A stretch of DNA of 64,000 nt from Lachnoclostridium sp. Marseille-P6806 (GTDB taxonomy: Bacteria; Bacillota; Clostridia; Lachnospirales; Lachnospiraceae), in assembly GCF_900625025.1 (NCBI RefSeq), contig NZ_LR130576.1, positions 1-64,000 on the forward strand. The letters are read 5' to 3'. Numbering within the stretch: the first letter of the stretch is position 1; every line of letters starts with the position of its first letter. The notes under the pieces are model-generated. The model was not told where the DNA came from. It saw nothing but the letters and a program-made list of their open reading frames with translations, and searched no databases. The position numbers were made by a program, and so were the translations under genes. Shown here in pieces: positions 1 to 7,711 of this stretch.

Positions 1-33
1 TAGCTTCTGAAACCGGTCTTCCTCTGACATCAT
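1..33 (-). CDS. 5' end of a leftward gene running off the window
   Basis: Two adjacent ATG codons (first bases at 33 and 30) open a frame that reads MMSEEDRFQKL and is still open at base 1. A purine-rich GAGAAAAT lies just upstream. A near-consensus promoter and a leader hairpin precede it in the same direction, which is the main reason to believe it. Only eleven codons are visible, so the product cannot be named. Confidence 0.5.
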   Translation of the reverse strand, partial: MMSEEDRFQKL

Positions 34-63
34 ATTTTCTCGGAAATGAGGCCATAAATAAAA

Positions 64-110
64 TGCTAAACCACAGGTTCTAAACCGTGGTTTAGCACTA
101 CTTTTTTTCT
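64..110. terminator. Leader hairpin with flanking T-tracts
   Basis: TGCTAAACCAC (64-74) pairs perfectly with GTGGTTTAGCA (87-97) around a 12-base loop. On the plus strand it is followed by a seven-T run (102-108). On the minus strand it is followed by TTTTATTTAT, so it could act either way. It lies between the leftward promoter (129-157) and the leftward start codon (33), so on the minus strand it is in a 5' leader and could attenuate. Confidence 0.55.
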
Positions 111-128
111 CAAGTCCGAAAGACAGGT

Positions 129-157
129 AGTATAGGTAATCGTCTGTTATATGTCAA
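129..157 (-). promoter_or_regulatory. Near-consensus sigma-A promoter, leftward
   Basis: On the minus strand TTGACA (152-157) is separated by exactly 17 bases from TATACT (129-134). It points away from glyA towards the gene starting at 33, so that gene is probably transcribed on its own. The resulting leader would contain the hairpin at 64-97. Confidence 0.75.
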
Positions 158-222
158 CTCATTCTTAAATATTCTGTAAAGTCGCAAAATATAATACAAT
201 TGACTTCTGCTTTCTCGGCTGC

Positions 223-247
223 AAAAACTGTATCTGCAAAATGATAC
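223..247 (-). terminator. glyA: Weak terminator after glyA
   Basis: On the minus strand GTATC (243-247) and GATAC (230-234) form a short stem with an 8-base loop, followed by AG and five T. It lies 17 bases past the glyA stop. The five-base stem is weak. Confidence 0.3.
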
Positions 248-263
248 AACTTGCCCGTTCCCG

Positions 264-1502
264 TCACGCAAGAGGATATTTCTTTGTGAGCTCCGAGACG
301 ATATGTCTCGCCTTTTCAATACCGTCCTCTTTCTCACGGATGACGAGCGCGATGGCCTCCGCAATCGTATCCATATCGTCCTCTTTCATCCCACGCGTCG
401 TGACCGCCGGGGTGCCGAGACGGATGCCGCTTGTGACAAACGGAGAGCGCTGCTCATTCGGAATTGTGTTCTTGTTCGCCGTGATATGCGCCTCATCCAG
501 CCAACGCTCGGCCTCCTTGCCGGTGATATCGTAATTCGTCAGATCCACCAGCATCAGGTGATTGTCCGTTCCTCCCGAAACGATCCGGATTTCCCGGCGG
601 AGAAGACCTGCGCAGAGCGCCTGCGCATTATCCAGAATCTGCTGCTGGTACACGCGGAAAGACGGCTCCAGAGCTTCCCGGAAGCAGACCGCCTTGCCCG
701 CGATAACGTGCATCAGCGGGCCTCCCTGAATTCCGGGGAAGATCGCCTTGTTGAGCTTATACCTGTCTGCGGCCTCCTGCGAAGCCATGATCATGCCGCC
801 GCGCGGGCCGCGCAGCGTCTTGTGCGTCGTCGTGGTAATGATATCCGCAACACCAACCGGGCTCGGGTGAAGCCCCGCCGCAACCATGCCGGCGATGTGC
901 GCAATATCGGCCATCAGAACCGCCTGCACCGCGTCCGCCACTTCGCGGAATTTCGCGAAATCAATCGTTCTCGCATAGGCGGAGGCCCCGGCAATGATCA
1001 TCTTCGGCCTGTATTTCAGCGCCGTCTCCATCAGCTCATCGTAATTGATGCAGCCGTTCTCATCGACGCCGTAGGGAACGATATTGAAATATGCGCCGGA
1101 TATATTGGCCGGGCTTCCGTGAGTCAGATGCCCTCCCTGATTCAGATCCATCCCCATCAGAGTATCACCCGGCTTCAGAACCGCAAATTCGACGGCAAGA
1201 TTCGCCTGCGCCCCCGAATGAGGCTGAACATTGACGTATTCACAGCCAAAGAGCTTCTTCGCCCTCTCGCGCGCAAGCTCCTCCACGACATCCACACACT
1301 GGCAGCCGCCGTAATAGCGATGACCCGGATAGCCCTCCGCGTATTTATTGGTAAGAGGACTGCCCATCGCCGCCATAACGGCCTTGCTGACCCAATTCTC
1401 CGAGGCGATCAGCTCGATATGATCGTTCTGCCTCTGCATCTCGCTCTCAATCGCCTGCGCAATTTCGGGATCTTTCATCCGCACTTCTTCCAATGAATAC
1501 AT
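264..1502 (-). CDS. glyA: Serine hydroxymethyltransferase
   Basis: Makes glycine and 5,10-methylene-THF from serine and THF in the cytoplasm, the main source of one-carbon units. The 412-residue protein has the family's usual length and aligns along its whole length. It contains LIASEN near residue 31, GHRYYGG near 60 and the PLP-lysine motif [14 protein letters not shown], with the Schiff-base lysine at about residue 228. The ATG at 1502 follows a GGAGAG site by about eight bases. A possible promoter, TTGCAG-17-TACACT, lies at 1548-1576. It appears to be a single-gene unit. Confidence 0.97.
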   Translation of the reverse strand: MYSLEEVRMKDPEIAQAIESEMQRQNDHIELIASENWVSKAVMAAMGSPLTNKYAEGYPGHRYYGGCQCVDVVEELARERAKKLFGCEYVNVQPHSGAQANLAVEFAVLKPGDTLMGMDLNQGGHLTHGSPANISGAYFNIVPYGVDENGCINYDELMETALKYRPKMIIAGASAYARTIDFAKFREVADAVQAVLMADIAHIAGMVAAGLHPSPVGVADIITTTTHKTLRGPRGGMIMASQEAADRYKLNKAIFPGIQGGPLMHVIAGKAVCFREALEPSFRVYQQQILDNAQALCAGLLRREIRIVSGGTDNHLMLVDLTNYDITGKEAERWLDEAHITANKNTIPNEQRSPFVTSGIRLGTPAVTTRGMKEDDMDTIAEAIALVIREKEDGIEKARHIVSELTKKYPLA

Positions 1503-1547
1503 CTCGGCCGCTCTCCTTTTCTCGTCACAGTTGCTGCAGCAGCTCGA

Positions 1548-1576
1548 AGTGTATCACATGAACCCCGGTTCTGCAA
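1548..1576 (-). promoter_or_regulatory. glyA: Possible glyA promoter
   Basis: On the minus strand TTGCAG (1571-1576) is 17 bases from TACACT (1548-1553), about 45 bases before the glyA start codon. The match to sigma-A consensus is moderate. Confidence 0.4.
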
Positions 1577-1663
1577 GCCTCAGGCGGATGTTTGTTTTTC
1601 TGTCGCGGACACTCCTGTCGTTCCGCACATGTCCTTATGCGTTCTGTTTGTGAAATTTCTATA

Positions 1664-1697
1664 AATATTGAAGTATTTGGACAATTTCAATATTGTC
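1664..1697. promoter_or_regulatory. Nested inverted repeats upstream of the PAP2 gene
   Basis: AATATTGAA (1664-1672) is repeated in reverse complement as TTCAATATT (1686-1694). Inside and overlapping, GACAAT (1680-1685) matches ATTGTC (1692-1697). Both are perfect. They lie about 70 bases before the ATG at 1766 in an AT-rich island, which suits a repressor operator. No regulator can be named. Confidence 0.4.
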
Positions 1698-1765
1698 TAA
1701 TCCGCATCCGGGCGCTACAATCAGCACGAACCATTGAAAAGCACCGGAGAGGTCTGTTCTGCGCT

Positions 1766-2578
1766 ATGACAGCAAGGTCTGAAAAATTCCGCTCTGAAAA
1801 AACTCATCTGCCCGTCTGCCGTGTCTCTTCCCGGAAATCCGGAAAGGAGCAGCAGGGCGGCCGCAGCACTCTTCAGAAGTTCCGGCTCGCCGGCCGGTCA
1901 ATGCAGGACCTCATCCCGATGGTGATTTTCTTCTCCGTCTATCTGGCGTGGTTTTTCATCATCGAGCATATGAACCGGCTGCATTATACCGTGATTCATA
2001 CCGCGCTCGACGATTACATCCCCTTTGTCGAGGTCTTCGTCATTCCCTATTACCTCTGGTTCTTCTACGTGACCGGCGCCGTTATCGTACTCTACTTCAC
2101 GGACCGGGAGATGTATCACCGGACGGCCTCGCTCCTGTGCATCGGGATGACGGCTTTTCTTCTCGTCTCGACCCTGTGGTCCAATATCCAGTACATGCGC
2201 CCCTCCGAATTTGCGCGCGACAATCTCTTCACACGGATGGTAGGGAATATTTACCGGGTTGACACGCCCTCGAATCTCTGCCCGAGCATCCATGTGTACA
2301 ACTCGATCGGCGTCGCGTTCGGCATTCTCGGTAGTCGCTCAAAGAAGCTGCGTTCTCATGCCGTCCGGGCAGGGAGCGTCGTCCTGAGCGCGGCCATCTC
2401 GCTCTCCACCATGTTCATCAAGCAGCACAGCGTCTTTGATGTCTTGTGTGCCTGCGCCATGGCAGCCGGAGCCTATGTACTCTGCTTCCGCTGGGGCTTC
2501 ACCTTTGCCGGACGCTACAATATGCAGGGAACTCTTGTCCGGAGAAGACGCCGGAGACAGCGCCAGTTGATTCACTGA
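1766..2578 (+). CDS. PAP2-superfamily membrane phosphatase or lipid-phosphate transferase
   Basis: A multi-pass membrane protein of about 270 residues. Hydrophobic segments include IPMVIFFSVYLAWFF, the YYLWFFYVTGAVIVLYF region and TAFLLVSTLW. Two active-site-like motifs of the PAP2 family are visible: PSIH (cf. PSGH) and KQHSVFD (H-x3-D). MRPSEFARDN may be a weak first motif. The family acts on lipid phosphates at the membrane face; the substrate is unknown. The frame is open from 1592, but ATG 1766 is the best start, with GGAGAGG rather far upstream. A later ATG (MQDLIPM) has no clear ribosome site. The gene faces the glycosyltransferase gene convergently. Confidence 0.75.
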   Translation: MTARSEKFRSEKTHLPVCRVSSRKSGKEQQGGRSTLQKFRLAGRSMQDLIPMVIFFSVYLAWFFIIEHMNRLHYTVIHTALDDYIPFVEVFVIPYYLWFFYVTGAVIVLYFTDREMYHRTASLLCIGMTAFLLVSTLWSNIQYMRPSEFARDNLFTRMVGNIYRVDTPSNLCPSIHVYNSIGVAFGILGSRSKKLRSHAVRAGSVVLSAAISLSTMFIKQHSVFDVLCACAMAAGAYVLCFRWGFTFAGRYNMQGTLVRRRRRRQRQLIH

Positions 2579-2613
2579 TAAACAGCTCTGCTGATATGTA
2601 AAATATTCATTGA

Positions 2614-2668
2614 TACAAAATATAACAGTAGCGGCCGATGGAATTGCGTTTCCATCGGCCGCTACTGT
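2614..2668 (-). terminator. 19-bp perfect-stem terminator between convergent genes
   Basis: Bases 2625-2643 pair perfectly with 2650-2668 (19 bp, GC-rich centre) around a 6-base loop. On the minus strand the hairpin is followed by TTATATTTTG, so it terminates the glycosyltransferase gene. On the plus strand no T-tract follows, but the stem could still slow readthrough from the PAP2 gene. Confidence 0.7.
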
Positions 2669-2763
2669 CCGGCGCTGTGCCGCCGGCTCCGTCCGGCCGG
2701 TCCCGGTCAAATCGGACGCTGCCGAGGCCGTCCGGCCTGATTTCTGATCCGTTGAATTTCAGA

Positions 2764-3795
2764 TCAGTTGAATTTGAAGAAATGTCTCGCGATCTTGTAG
2801 CCCCCGACCGTGATATCCCGTCCGCCCTTTCCGGGCGCGTTGATCGCAATGCCGAAGATCCCTCTGCGCAGTCTGGAATACAGGAAGAAATCCCTTTTCT
2901 TGATATACTCCCACAGCTCTTTCTTGCGCTCCATATCCTCCTTTGTGTAGGAGCAGAGCGCCAGAACCGATGAGATCGTGGTGATGATCTCCAGATAATT
3001 GTACATATAATGGTGGCACATCGGCATCGAGCCGATCCTTGTCCGGTGCTCCTTATCGATGTAATAGTCCACCATCAGCTTGTTGACCCGGATCTGCTGA
3101 TCCAATCTCGAGATCATGACCTGCTGGTTGACCGACTGATCCTGCCGGCCGATGAAATAGTGGTAGAAATTCACATCCATATAATACATGTTCTGCACAT
3201 AGGGGAGGGGCTGGAACACATACAGATTGTCGACATAAAACGTATGCTCCGGCAGGCGGATCCCGCACTCCCGAAGAAGTCCCGTCCGGTAGATCACACT
3301 GTGCATCAGGATATAGTGGCCCTTATGGAAGCGCTTTACATCCGCCCATGTAAACATGCGTCCGACAGGCAGCGAGCGCCGGTACTGCATGACCTTGTGA
3401 CGCTTTTCTCCCACCTTGTCATAGACAAAATTCGAGATCAGCATGTCGAGCTGGGGCGCTGTACCCGCCACGGAGCGCAGATATTCAAGAATCTGCGCAA
3501 GCGCCGTATCCTTGACCCAGTCGTCGCTGTCCACCACCTTGAAGTAGAGCCCCGTCGCGGCCTCCAGTCCGGCGTTCACCGCGGAGCCGTGGCCTCCGTT
3601 CTCCTTGTGAACGACGCGGACGATGTTCGGATTCATAACCTGATAGCGGTCAGCAATCTCCGCCGTCCCGTCCTGTGAACCGTCGTCAACGATGATGATT
3701 TCCATGTCCTCCCCGCCGGTCAGAAGCGAATCGATGCACTTCGACATATATGCCTCTGAATTGTAACAGGGAATTGCCACCGATAATAATTTCAT
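2764..3795 (-). CDS. Family 2 glycosyltransferase
   Basis: Transfers a sugar from a nucleotide-sugar donor. The GT-A fold is clear at the N-terminus: SVAIPCYNSEAYM, then IIIVDDGSQDGT, NGGHGSAVNAGL and the metal-binding DSDDW near residue 95. The 343-residue protein has a family-specific C-terminal half and no membrane segment, so it is probably cytoplasmic or membrane-associated. The start chosen is the ATG at 3795, six bases after GGAGG. The ATG six bases earlier (3801) touches that GGAGG and is unlikely. The ribosome site belongs to an R1 repeat copy (3801-3872). The acceptor cannot be deduced. Confidence 0.85.
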   Translation of the reverse strand: MKLLSVAIPCYNSEAYMSKCIDSLLTGGEDMEIIIVDDGSQDGTAEIADRYQVMNPNIVRVVHKENGGHGSAVNAGLEAATGLYFKVVDSDDWVKDTALAQILEYLRSVAGTAPQLDMLISNFVYDKVGEKRHKVMQYRRSLPVGRMFTWADVKRFHKGHYILMHSVIYRTGLLRECGIRLPEHTFYVDNLYVFQPLPYVQNMYYMDVNFYHYFIGRQDQSVNQQVMISRLDQQIRVNKLMVDYYIDKEHRTRIGSMPMCHHYMYNYLEIITTISSVLALCSYTKEDMERKKELWEYIKKRDFFLYSRLRRGIFGIAINAPGKGGRDITVGGYKIARHFFKFN

Positions 3796-3800
3796 AAACA

Positions 3801-3872
3801 TCCTCCATACCGAAGCAGCTTAGCAGGACGCATCTCAAAATCCGCGCAGGCGGTTCCGAGACTGCGGCCAAA
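3801..3872 (-). repeat. R1 repeat copy A (upstream of GT2)
   Basis: On the minus strand it carries the R1 segment with ACCGCCTGCGCGGATTTT followed by a diverged GCGTCCTGC tail and GCTGCTTCGGTATGGAGGA, ending in the ribosome site of the glycosyltransferase. The upstream modules seen in copies D and G are absent. The distal part is degenerate, so the outer boundary is approximate. Confidence 0.75.
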
Positions 3873-3885
3873 AACGATTCCGGCT

Positions 3886-5085
3886 TCAATGCAAACCGGC
3901 CGGTGTGTCTCCCGGTGCTTTTTTCTTTCCGGCAGGGCGGCTCCCCCGGATGCCTGCATACTCCGCATAGGCCGCAAAGGCCGACGGGATGGAATACCGG
4001 GTCAGCGCCTCTGCCGTCTCCACCAGAAGAAGCCCCGGCGCCGCACGCTCCTCCAGCTCATCCACACGAACCTCATAACCTGTCATATGCCACTCCACAT
4101 GAGAAAACACATGCTTCGCCGGTCCGATGCCGCGGATATGAAGAGGGCTGAGCCCCAGAGAACGGACATATTCCAGCGCCTCCGCCTCATTCAGGCAGCC
4201 CTCCGTATTCGGCAGTTCATAAAGCCCCGCAAGCAGGCCCTTTGCCGGGCGCTTTCGCAGCGCTGTGCGCTCCGCGTCCCGTATGACAAGAACCGTCCTC
4301 TCCTCAACCCGCCGCAGCCTTTTCTTCGGCAGAACAGGCAGCCTGCTCTCGCAGTGCTCCGCATGGGCAACGCACGCATGCTCCCACGGGCACTCATCGC
4401 AGTGCGGCCCGCCGTTTGGCAGGCAGACCGCCGCGCCCAGATCCATCAAGGCCTGATTGCAGTCGCCGTAGTAATTGCGGGGACTTCCGGGCGCCTCGAG
4501 CGGGCTCCCGTCAGCATTCCGGAACTCCTCTGCCCCCTCATCCATACGCGCCGTCCAGAATATCTCGGCGGCCGACAGCGCCGCGGCGGACTTGATGTTC
4601 TGCCGATAGCCCGTGAGCCGGGTAAAGATCCTCTGCAGATTGCCGTCCACGGCCGCCGCTCTCCGTCCGAACGCAATCGCAGACACCGCAGCTGCCGTGT
4701 AGCGCCCGATTCCCGCAAGCTTTTTCAGCTCGGCGGCATCCGCGGGCATCTCCCCGCCGTACTCCTCCATGATCTGAACCGCCGCCCTGTGAAGATTGCG
4801 CACGCGGGAATAGTAGCCAAGCCCCTCCCAGAGCTTCATGTACTGCTCCTCCGGTGCCTCCGCCAACGCTCTGATATCCGGGAGCGCCGCAAGAAAGCGC
4901 TCGTAATATCCTCGCGCCGCCTCCACGCGGGTCTGCTGGAGCATGATTTCCGACAGCCAGACATGATAAGGCGTCGGCTCCTCCCGCCACGGCAGTACAC
5001 GGCGATGACCGTCATACCAGCTGAGCAGGACGCGGATGGACGGGGCGCTTCCCTCCCTATTCAAAACGGCTCCTGCTCTGCTCAT
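3886..5085 (-). CDS. mutY: A/G-specific adenine DNA glycosylase MutY
   Basis: Removes adenine mispaired with 8-oxoguanine. The 399-residue protein has the MutY order: the SEIMLQQT helix with the catalytic glutamate (about E46), the helix-hairpin-helix LAGIGRYTA near 124, VDGNLQR with the catalytic aspartate (about D147), the 4Fe-4S cysteines (C221, C229, C232, C238) and a C-terminal NUDIX-like 8-oxoG-recognition domain. The first cysteine interval is X7 rather than the X6 of E. coli MutY, and about 25 residues look inserted before the cluster. The gene starts 29 bases inside the preceding DUF1653 gene, implying co-transcription. The ribosome site at ATG 5085 is poor. Confidence 0.95.
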   Translation of the reverse strand: MSRAGAVLNREGSAPSIRVLLSWYDGHRRVLPWREEPTPYHVWLSEIMLQQTRVEAARGYYERFLAALPDIRALAEAPEEQYMKLWEGLGYYSRVRNLHRAAVQIMEEYGGEMPADAAELKKLAGIGRYTAAAVSAIAFGRRAAAVDGNLQRIFTRLTGYRQNIKSAAALSAAEIFWTARMDEGAEEFRNADGSPLEAPGSPRNYYGDCNQALMDLGAAVCLPNGGPHCDECPWEHACVAHAEHCESRLPVLPKKRLRRVEERTVLVIRDAERTALRKRPAKGLLAGLYELPNTEGCLNEAEALEYVRSLGLSPLHIRGIGPAKHVFSHVEWHMTGYEVRVDELEERAAPGLLLVETAEALTRYSIPSAFAAYAEYAGIRGSRPAGKKKAPGDTPAGLH

Positions 5086-5668
5086 ATCTGTCGATGGTAA
5101 GGAGGCATTCGCGCAGATCGTTCCAGCGCACGGAGATATCGCCGGGCTCGATCTCCAGACCGCAGGCGATCGCCATGGTATCGATCATCTCATCCGTAAT
5201 CCGCCCCCGCAGCGCCATAAGAATATTCAGTCGCTCCTCAGGGGAGGCGCTGTCAAGAAATTTTTCCAGCATGGGATCAAGAACGGGCTGAGGCTCGCCG
5301 GGCACCGGCTGAACCGTTCCCGCATCCGGCCGGGATTCGTCTGTCTCCAGAGCCGCCTTTTCTGTCTCCGGCGGAGCCTGTCTGCCCCGCGCTTCCCCGT
5401 CCCCGCTCTCCTCCCCGGAAAGCACTCGCTCAAAGCGAAAGCGCTGCTCTGCGTCCGGATAGCGCGAGGGCTCAAGACGAGCGCAGAAATCCGAGAGCTT
5501 TCTCACCCATACGCCGTAGGGCGGGTAAAGGGCCTGATAAACCACCGCTGTCTCCCCGGTCTCCGAATCCTTTGCCAGCGTCACGATCTGATACAGCTTT
5601 CCCCTGAAATGCCGGTACAGCTCCTGAGGCCGGGGTTCTCTCTGCACAGCTTCTATTTCTTCCGTCAT
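5057..5668 (-). CDS. DUF1653-domain protein
   Basis: A 203-residue protein whose N-terminal part, YRHFRGKLYQIVTLAKDSET and on through VVYQALYPPYGVWVRKL, matches the small DUF1653 fold. The rest is acidic, Pro/Glu-rich linker and a short C-terminal helical part. The function of DUF1653 is unknown to me. The frame is open up to a GTG at 5794, but the 42 extra residues are translated R1 repeat. The ATG at 5668, seven bases after GGAGG, is preferred. It lies between holA and mutY on the same strand, with a 29-base overlap with mutY. Confidence 0.8.
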   Translation of the reverse strand: MTEEIEAVQREPRPQELYRHFRGKLYQIVTLAKDSETGETAVVYQALYPPYGVWVRKLSDFCARLEPSRYPDAEQRFRFERVLSGEESGDGEARGRQAPPETEKAALETDESRPDAGTVQPVPGEPQPVLDPMLEKFLDSASPEERLNILMALRGRITDEMIDTMAIACGLEIEPGDISVRWNDLRECLLTIDRYEQSRSRFE

Positions 5669-5671
5669 ATT

Positions 5672-5794
5672 AATCCTCCATACCGAAGCGTCTTTTGCGA
5701 GGCACGCGCCGCAAGCGTCCTGCGCCGGCGCACAGAGATGCGAGCCGCTTTGCGGCTCATGCCGTCCCACTGCGTAACAGCACTTTTCGCTCAC
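5672..5794 (-). repeat. R1 repeat copy B (upstream of the DUF1653 gene)
   Basis: Starts with GTGAGCGAAAAGTGCTGTTA and includes the GCCGC-AAA-GCGGC hairpin module, then GGCGCGTGCCTCGCAAAAGA, CGCTTCGGTATGGAGGATT and the start codon. The first and third modules of copy D are missing. Its initial GTGA provides the TGA stop of holA. The whole copy is an open frame in phase with the DUF1653 gene. Confidence 0.85.
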
Positions 5795-6834
5795 AGCGCC
5801 GTGATCAATGCCTCCAGCGCAATCCGATCCGTCATCTGCCCGCTCTTGTAATCCGCGTCGGCCTGTACGCAGGCATCCAGAATCCGCTCAAGCTGTGCGG
5901 CGCTCCGGTACCGTCCGACAAGCGGGTACAGGCGGCGGAGCATCCAGACGGGCAGGCCGACCACGCGCGCAATCTCTGCCGTATCCTGTGTCTGCCTCTG
6001 CAGCTCCCTGATCTGAAGCAGGCGGTTGTACTGCTTCTGCAGCAGAGAAAGAATCACCTGCGGAGGTGTCTGCAGGCGGATGAGATCCATATAGATTCCC
6101 ATGGAGCGATCCCTTTCGCCCCCCGCAATCGCGTCGATCATCTCAAAAATACGATCCTGCACCACCGGTGTGCAGATCGCCCGAATATCCTCGGACGTCA
6201 CCGCCTGCCTGTCTCCGAGAAAGCTGATCAGCTTATCCGTCTCGGAAGCTATATTCATCATATCGTCCCCGGCATACTGCCGGAACAGGGCGAGCACCGC
6301 GCCGTCAATCGTTTTCCCCTCCCTGCGCAGGCGGGCCTGTATCCATTTCCGGAGCGTGGCGTCCTCCACATTTTCGCAGGCAAGGATCGACGCGCCGCCG
6401 GCCTTTCCGCCCGCCATTTTCGTGTAAAGCCGCCGCTTCCGGTCAATGCCGGGCTCTGAAAAGACAAAAAAAGTGGTCTCCGGCTGCGTGCCGAAATAAT
6501 CTGCAAGCGCGTCCGCCTCCTGCGTCATCTCCCGGCCCCAGAGCCCGGTGCTCTCAAAGAGAATCACGCGCCGGGGAGCAAAGAACGGAAGCGTCTCCGC
6601 GAGGTCTATGACCTCGCGCGCCGTAAAATCGCTGCCGGTAAAAACCGCGCAGTTCATCTGCGGGTCCCCGCCGTCAAGGAGCGCCTCCCTTACTGCATCC
6701 CGGCTCTGATTCCTGAGATACGCCTGTTCCCCGTAAACAATAAAATACGGCGTAAACGCGCCGATTTGAAGCACCTCGTTAAATTTTGCCAGCCGCTCGA
6801 GAAAAGGCGGTTCTTTCCTGTCATGTCCTGCCAT
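5791..6834 (-). CDS. holA: DNA polymerase III delta subunit
   Basis: Clamp-loader subunit that opens the sliding clamp during replication. The 347-residue protein shows family features: PYFIVYGEQAYLRNQ at the N-terminus, TLPFFAPRRVILFE, and the C-terminal collar region from AIAGGERDRSMG to the end. It lacks a P-loop, as expected for delta. The ATG at 6834 has an AGGGGAC site. An upstream TTG at 6870 would lie further inside the preceding gene. It overlaps the C39-like gene by 14 bases. Its stop codon is the TGA within the GTGA that opens R1 copy B. Confidence 0.93.
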   Translation of the reverse strand: MAGHDRKEPPFLERLAKFNEVLQIGAFTPYFIVYGEQAYLRNQSRDAVREALLDGGDPQMNCAVFTGSDFTAREVIDLAETLPFFAPRRVILFESTGLWGREMTQEADALADYFGTQPETTFFVFSEPGIDRKRRLYTKMAGGKAGGASILACENVEDATLRKWIQARLRREGKTIDGAVLALFRQYAGDDMMNIASETDKLISFLGDRQAVTSEDIRAICTPVVQDRIFEMIDAIAGGERDRSMGIYMDLIRLQTPPQVILSLLQKQYNRLLQIRELQRQTQDTAEIARVVGLPVWMLRRLYPLVGRYRSAAQLERILDACVQADADYKSGQMTDRIALEALITAL

Positions 6835-7534
6835 GCCTGTATCTGTCCCCTGCCCAGGCAATTCCGGCAAGGAGTATCGGTTTTGCCCGTCCTCCCGGAA
6901 AAGCCGCTGTCAGCTCCGCCATGCCTGAATCCCCGGAGAGCCGCACTATTCCGCTGTCCGCCGCATTGTGGATGCAGAGCGCTCCGCCCTCGCGTGTGAT
7001 ACAGACCGTATGGATCTGCCGGCGGATATCATCCCTATCATTATACAGGGTAAGCAGAAAACTGTCATAGCTTTTCAGCGCCCCGGAAAAATCCGGCTCC
7101 CGCAGCGCCTCGCGCACCGAAAAGCCACGCCTTTCAAGATGACGGAGAATGGCCCGCGGCGAGCTTCCCCACCGGCCGTCCAGAACCATGCCGTCCCTCT
7201 CGACGGCAGCGATCAACTCCGGGAAGCTCTCATGCTCCGCGCCGTAAAATTCAAGAATATTATACAATGCAATGATCTCACAGCCGGAATAGGCGATAGA
7301 AAAGAGTCCGAAGCGAATTCCGGCGCAGCGGCTCTGATATTCGATGTACCTCTTTCCTCTGAGCGGCTCGCCGAAATACGCGTCCCGCGCCGCCTGCCCG
7401 GAAACGGAGGAAAGCCGGCTCTCCTCCCCTCCGGCTCTCCTCCGCAGCCGCTGCAGAACGCGCAGAAGCTCAAACACCCAGAGCACGGCGCCGCCGCTCA
7501 CATATCTGGGAATCCAGCCATAGCAGCCCATCAT
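6821..7534 (-). CDS. C39-like papain-fold protein, function unknown
   Basis: About 237 residues. SGCEIIALYNILEFYG, with a candidate catalytic cysteine near residue 85, resembles the cysteine helix of C39/papain-like peptidases. IHTVCI (His near 175) followed by ALCIHNAAD fits the histidine and asparagine/aspartate positions. A hydrophobic stretch, GGAVLWVFELLRVL, near the N-terminus may anchor it. The start chosen is the ATG pair at 7534, downstream of a GGAGGCGGG stretch; a GTG at 7570 is possible. It lies between comEC and holA and overlaps holA. Whether it cleaves peptides is not shown. Confidence 0.55.
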   Translation of the reverse strand: MMGCYGWIPRYVSGGAVLWVFELLRVLQRLRRRAGGEESRLSSVSGQAARDAYFGEPLRGKRYIEYQSRCAGIRFGLFSIAYSGCEIIALYNILEFYGAEHESFPELIAAVERDGMVLDGRWGSSPRAILRHLERRGFSVREALREPDFSGALKSYDSFLLTLYNDRDDIRRQIHTVCITREGGALCIHNAADSGIVRLSGDSGMAELTAAFPGGRAKPILLAGIAWAGDRYRHGRT

Positions 7535-7711
7535 TCTGAATCCCGCCTCCGTAAAACCTATTCTCCGCACAAAAGTCCGTCCCGGCGGAACCGATATTTC
7601 TCCTCGCCGGCGGACGAATCCTGCCAGAGTCTATTGTAACGGGATTTTTCTCAGATTGCCACGCGGAGATTTCACGCAGAGCTCAAGCTCAGCTGCAACA
7701 GCAGGAAAGCG

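Noticed and set aside
3796-3801. ATG at 3801 as start of the glycosyltransferase
   Set aside because: It directly touches GGAGG, leaving no spacing; the ATG at 3795 has normal spacing.
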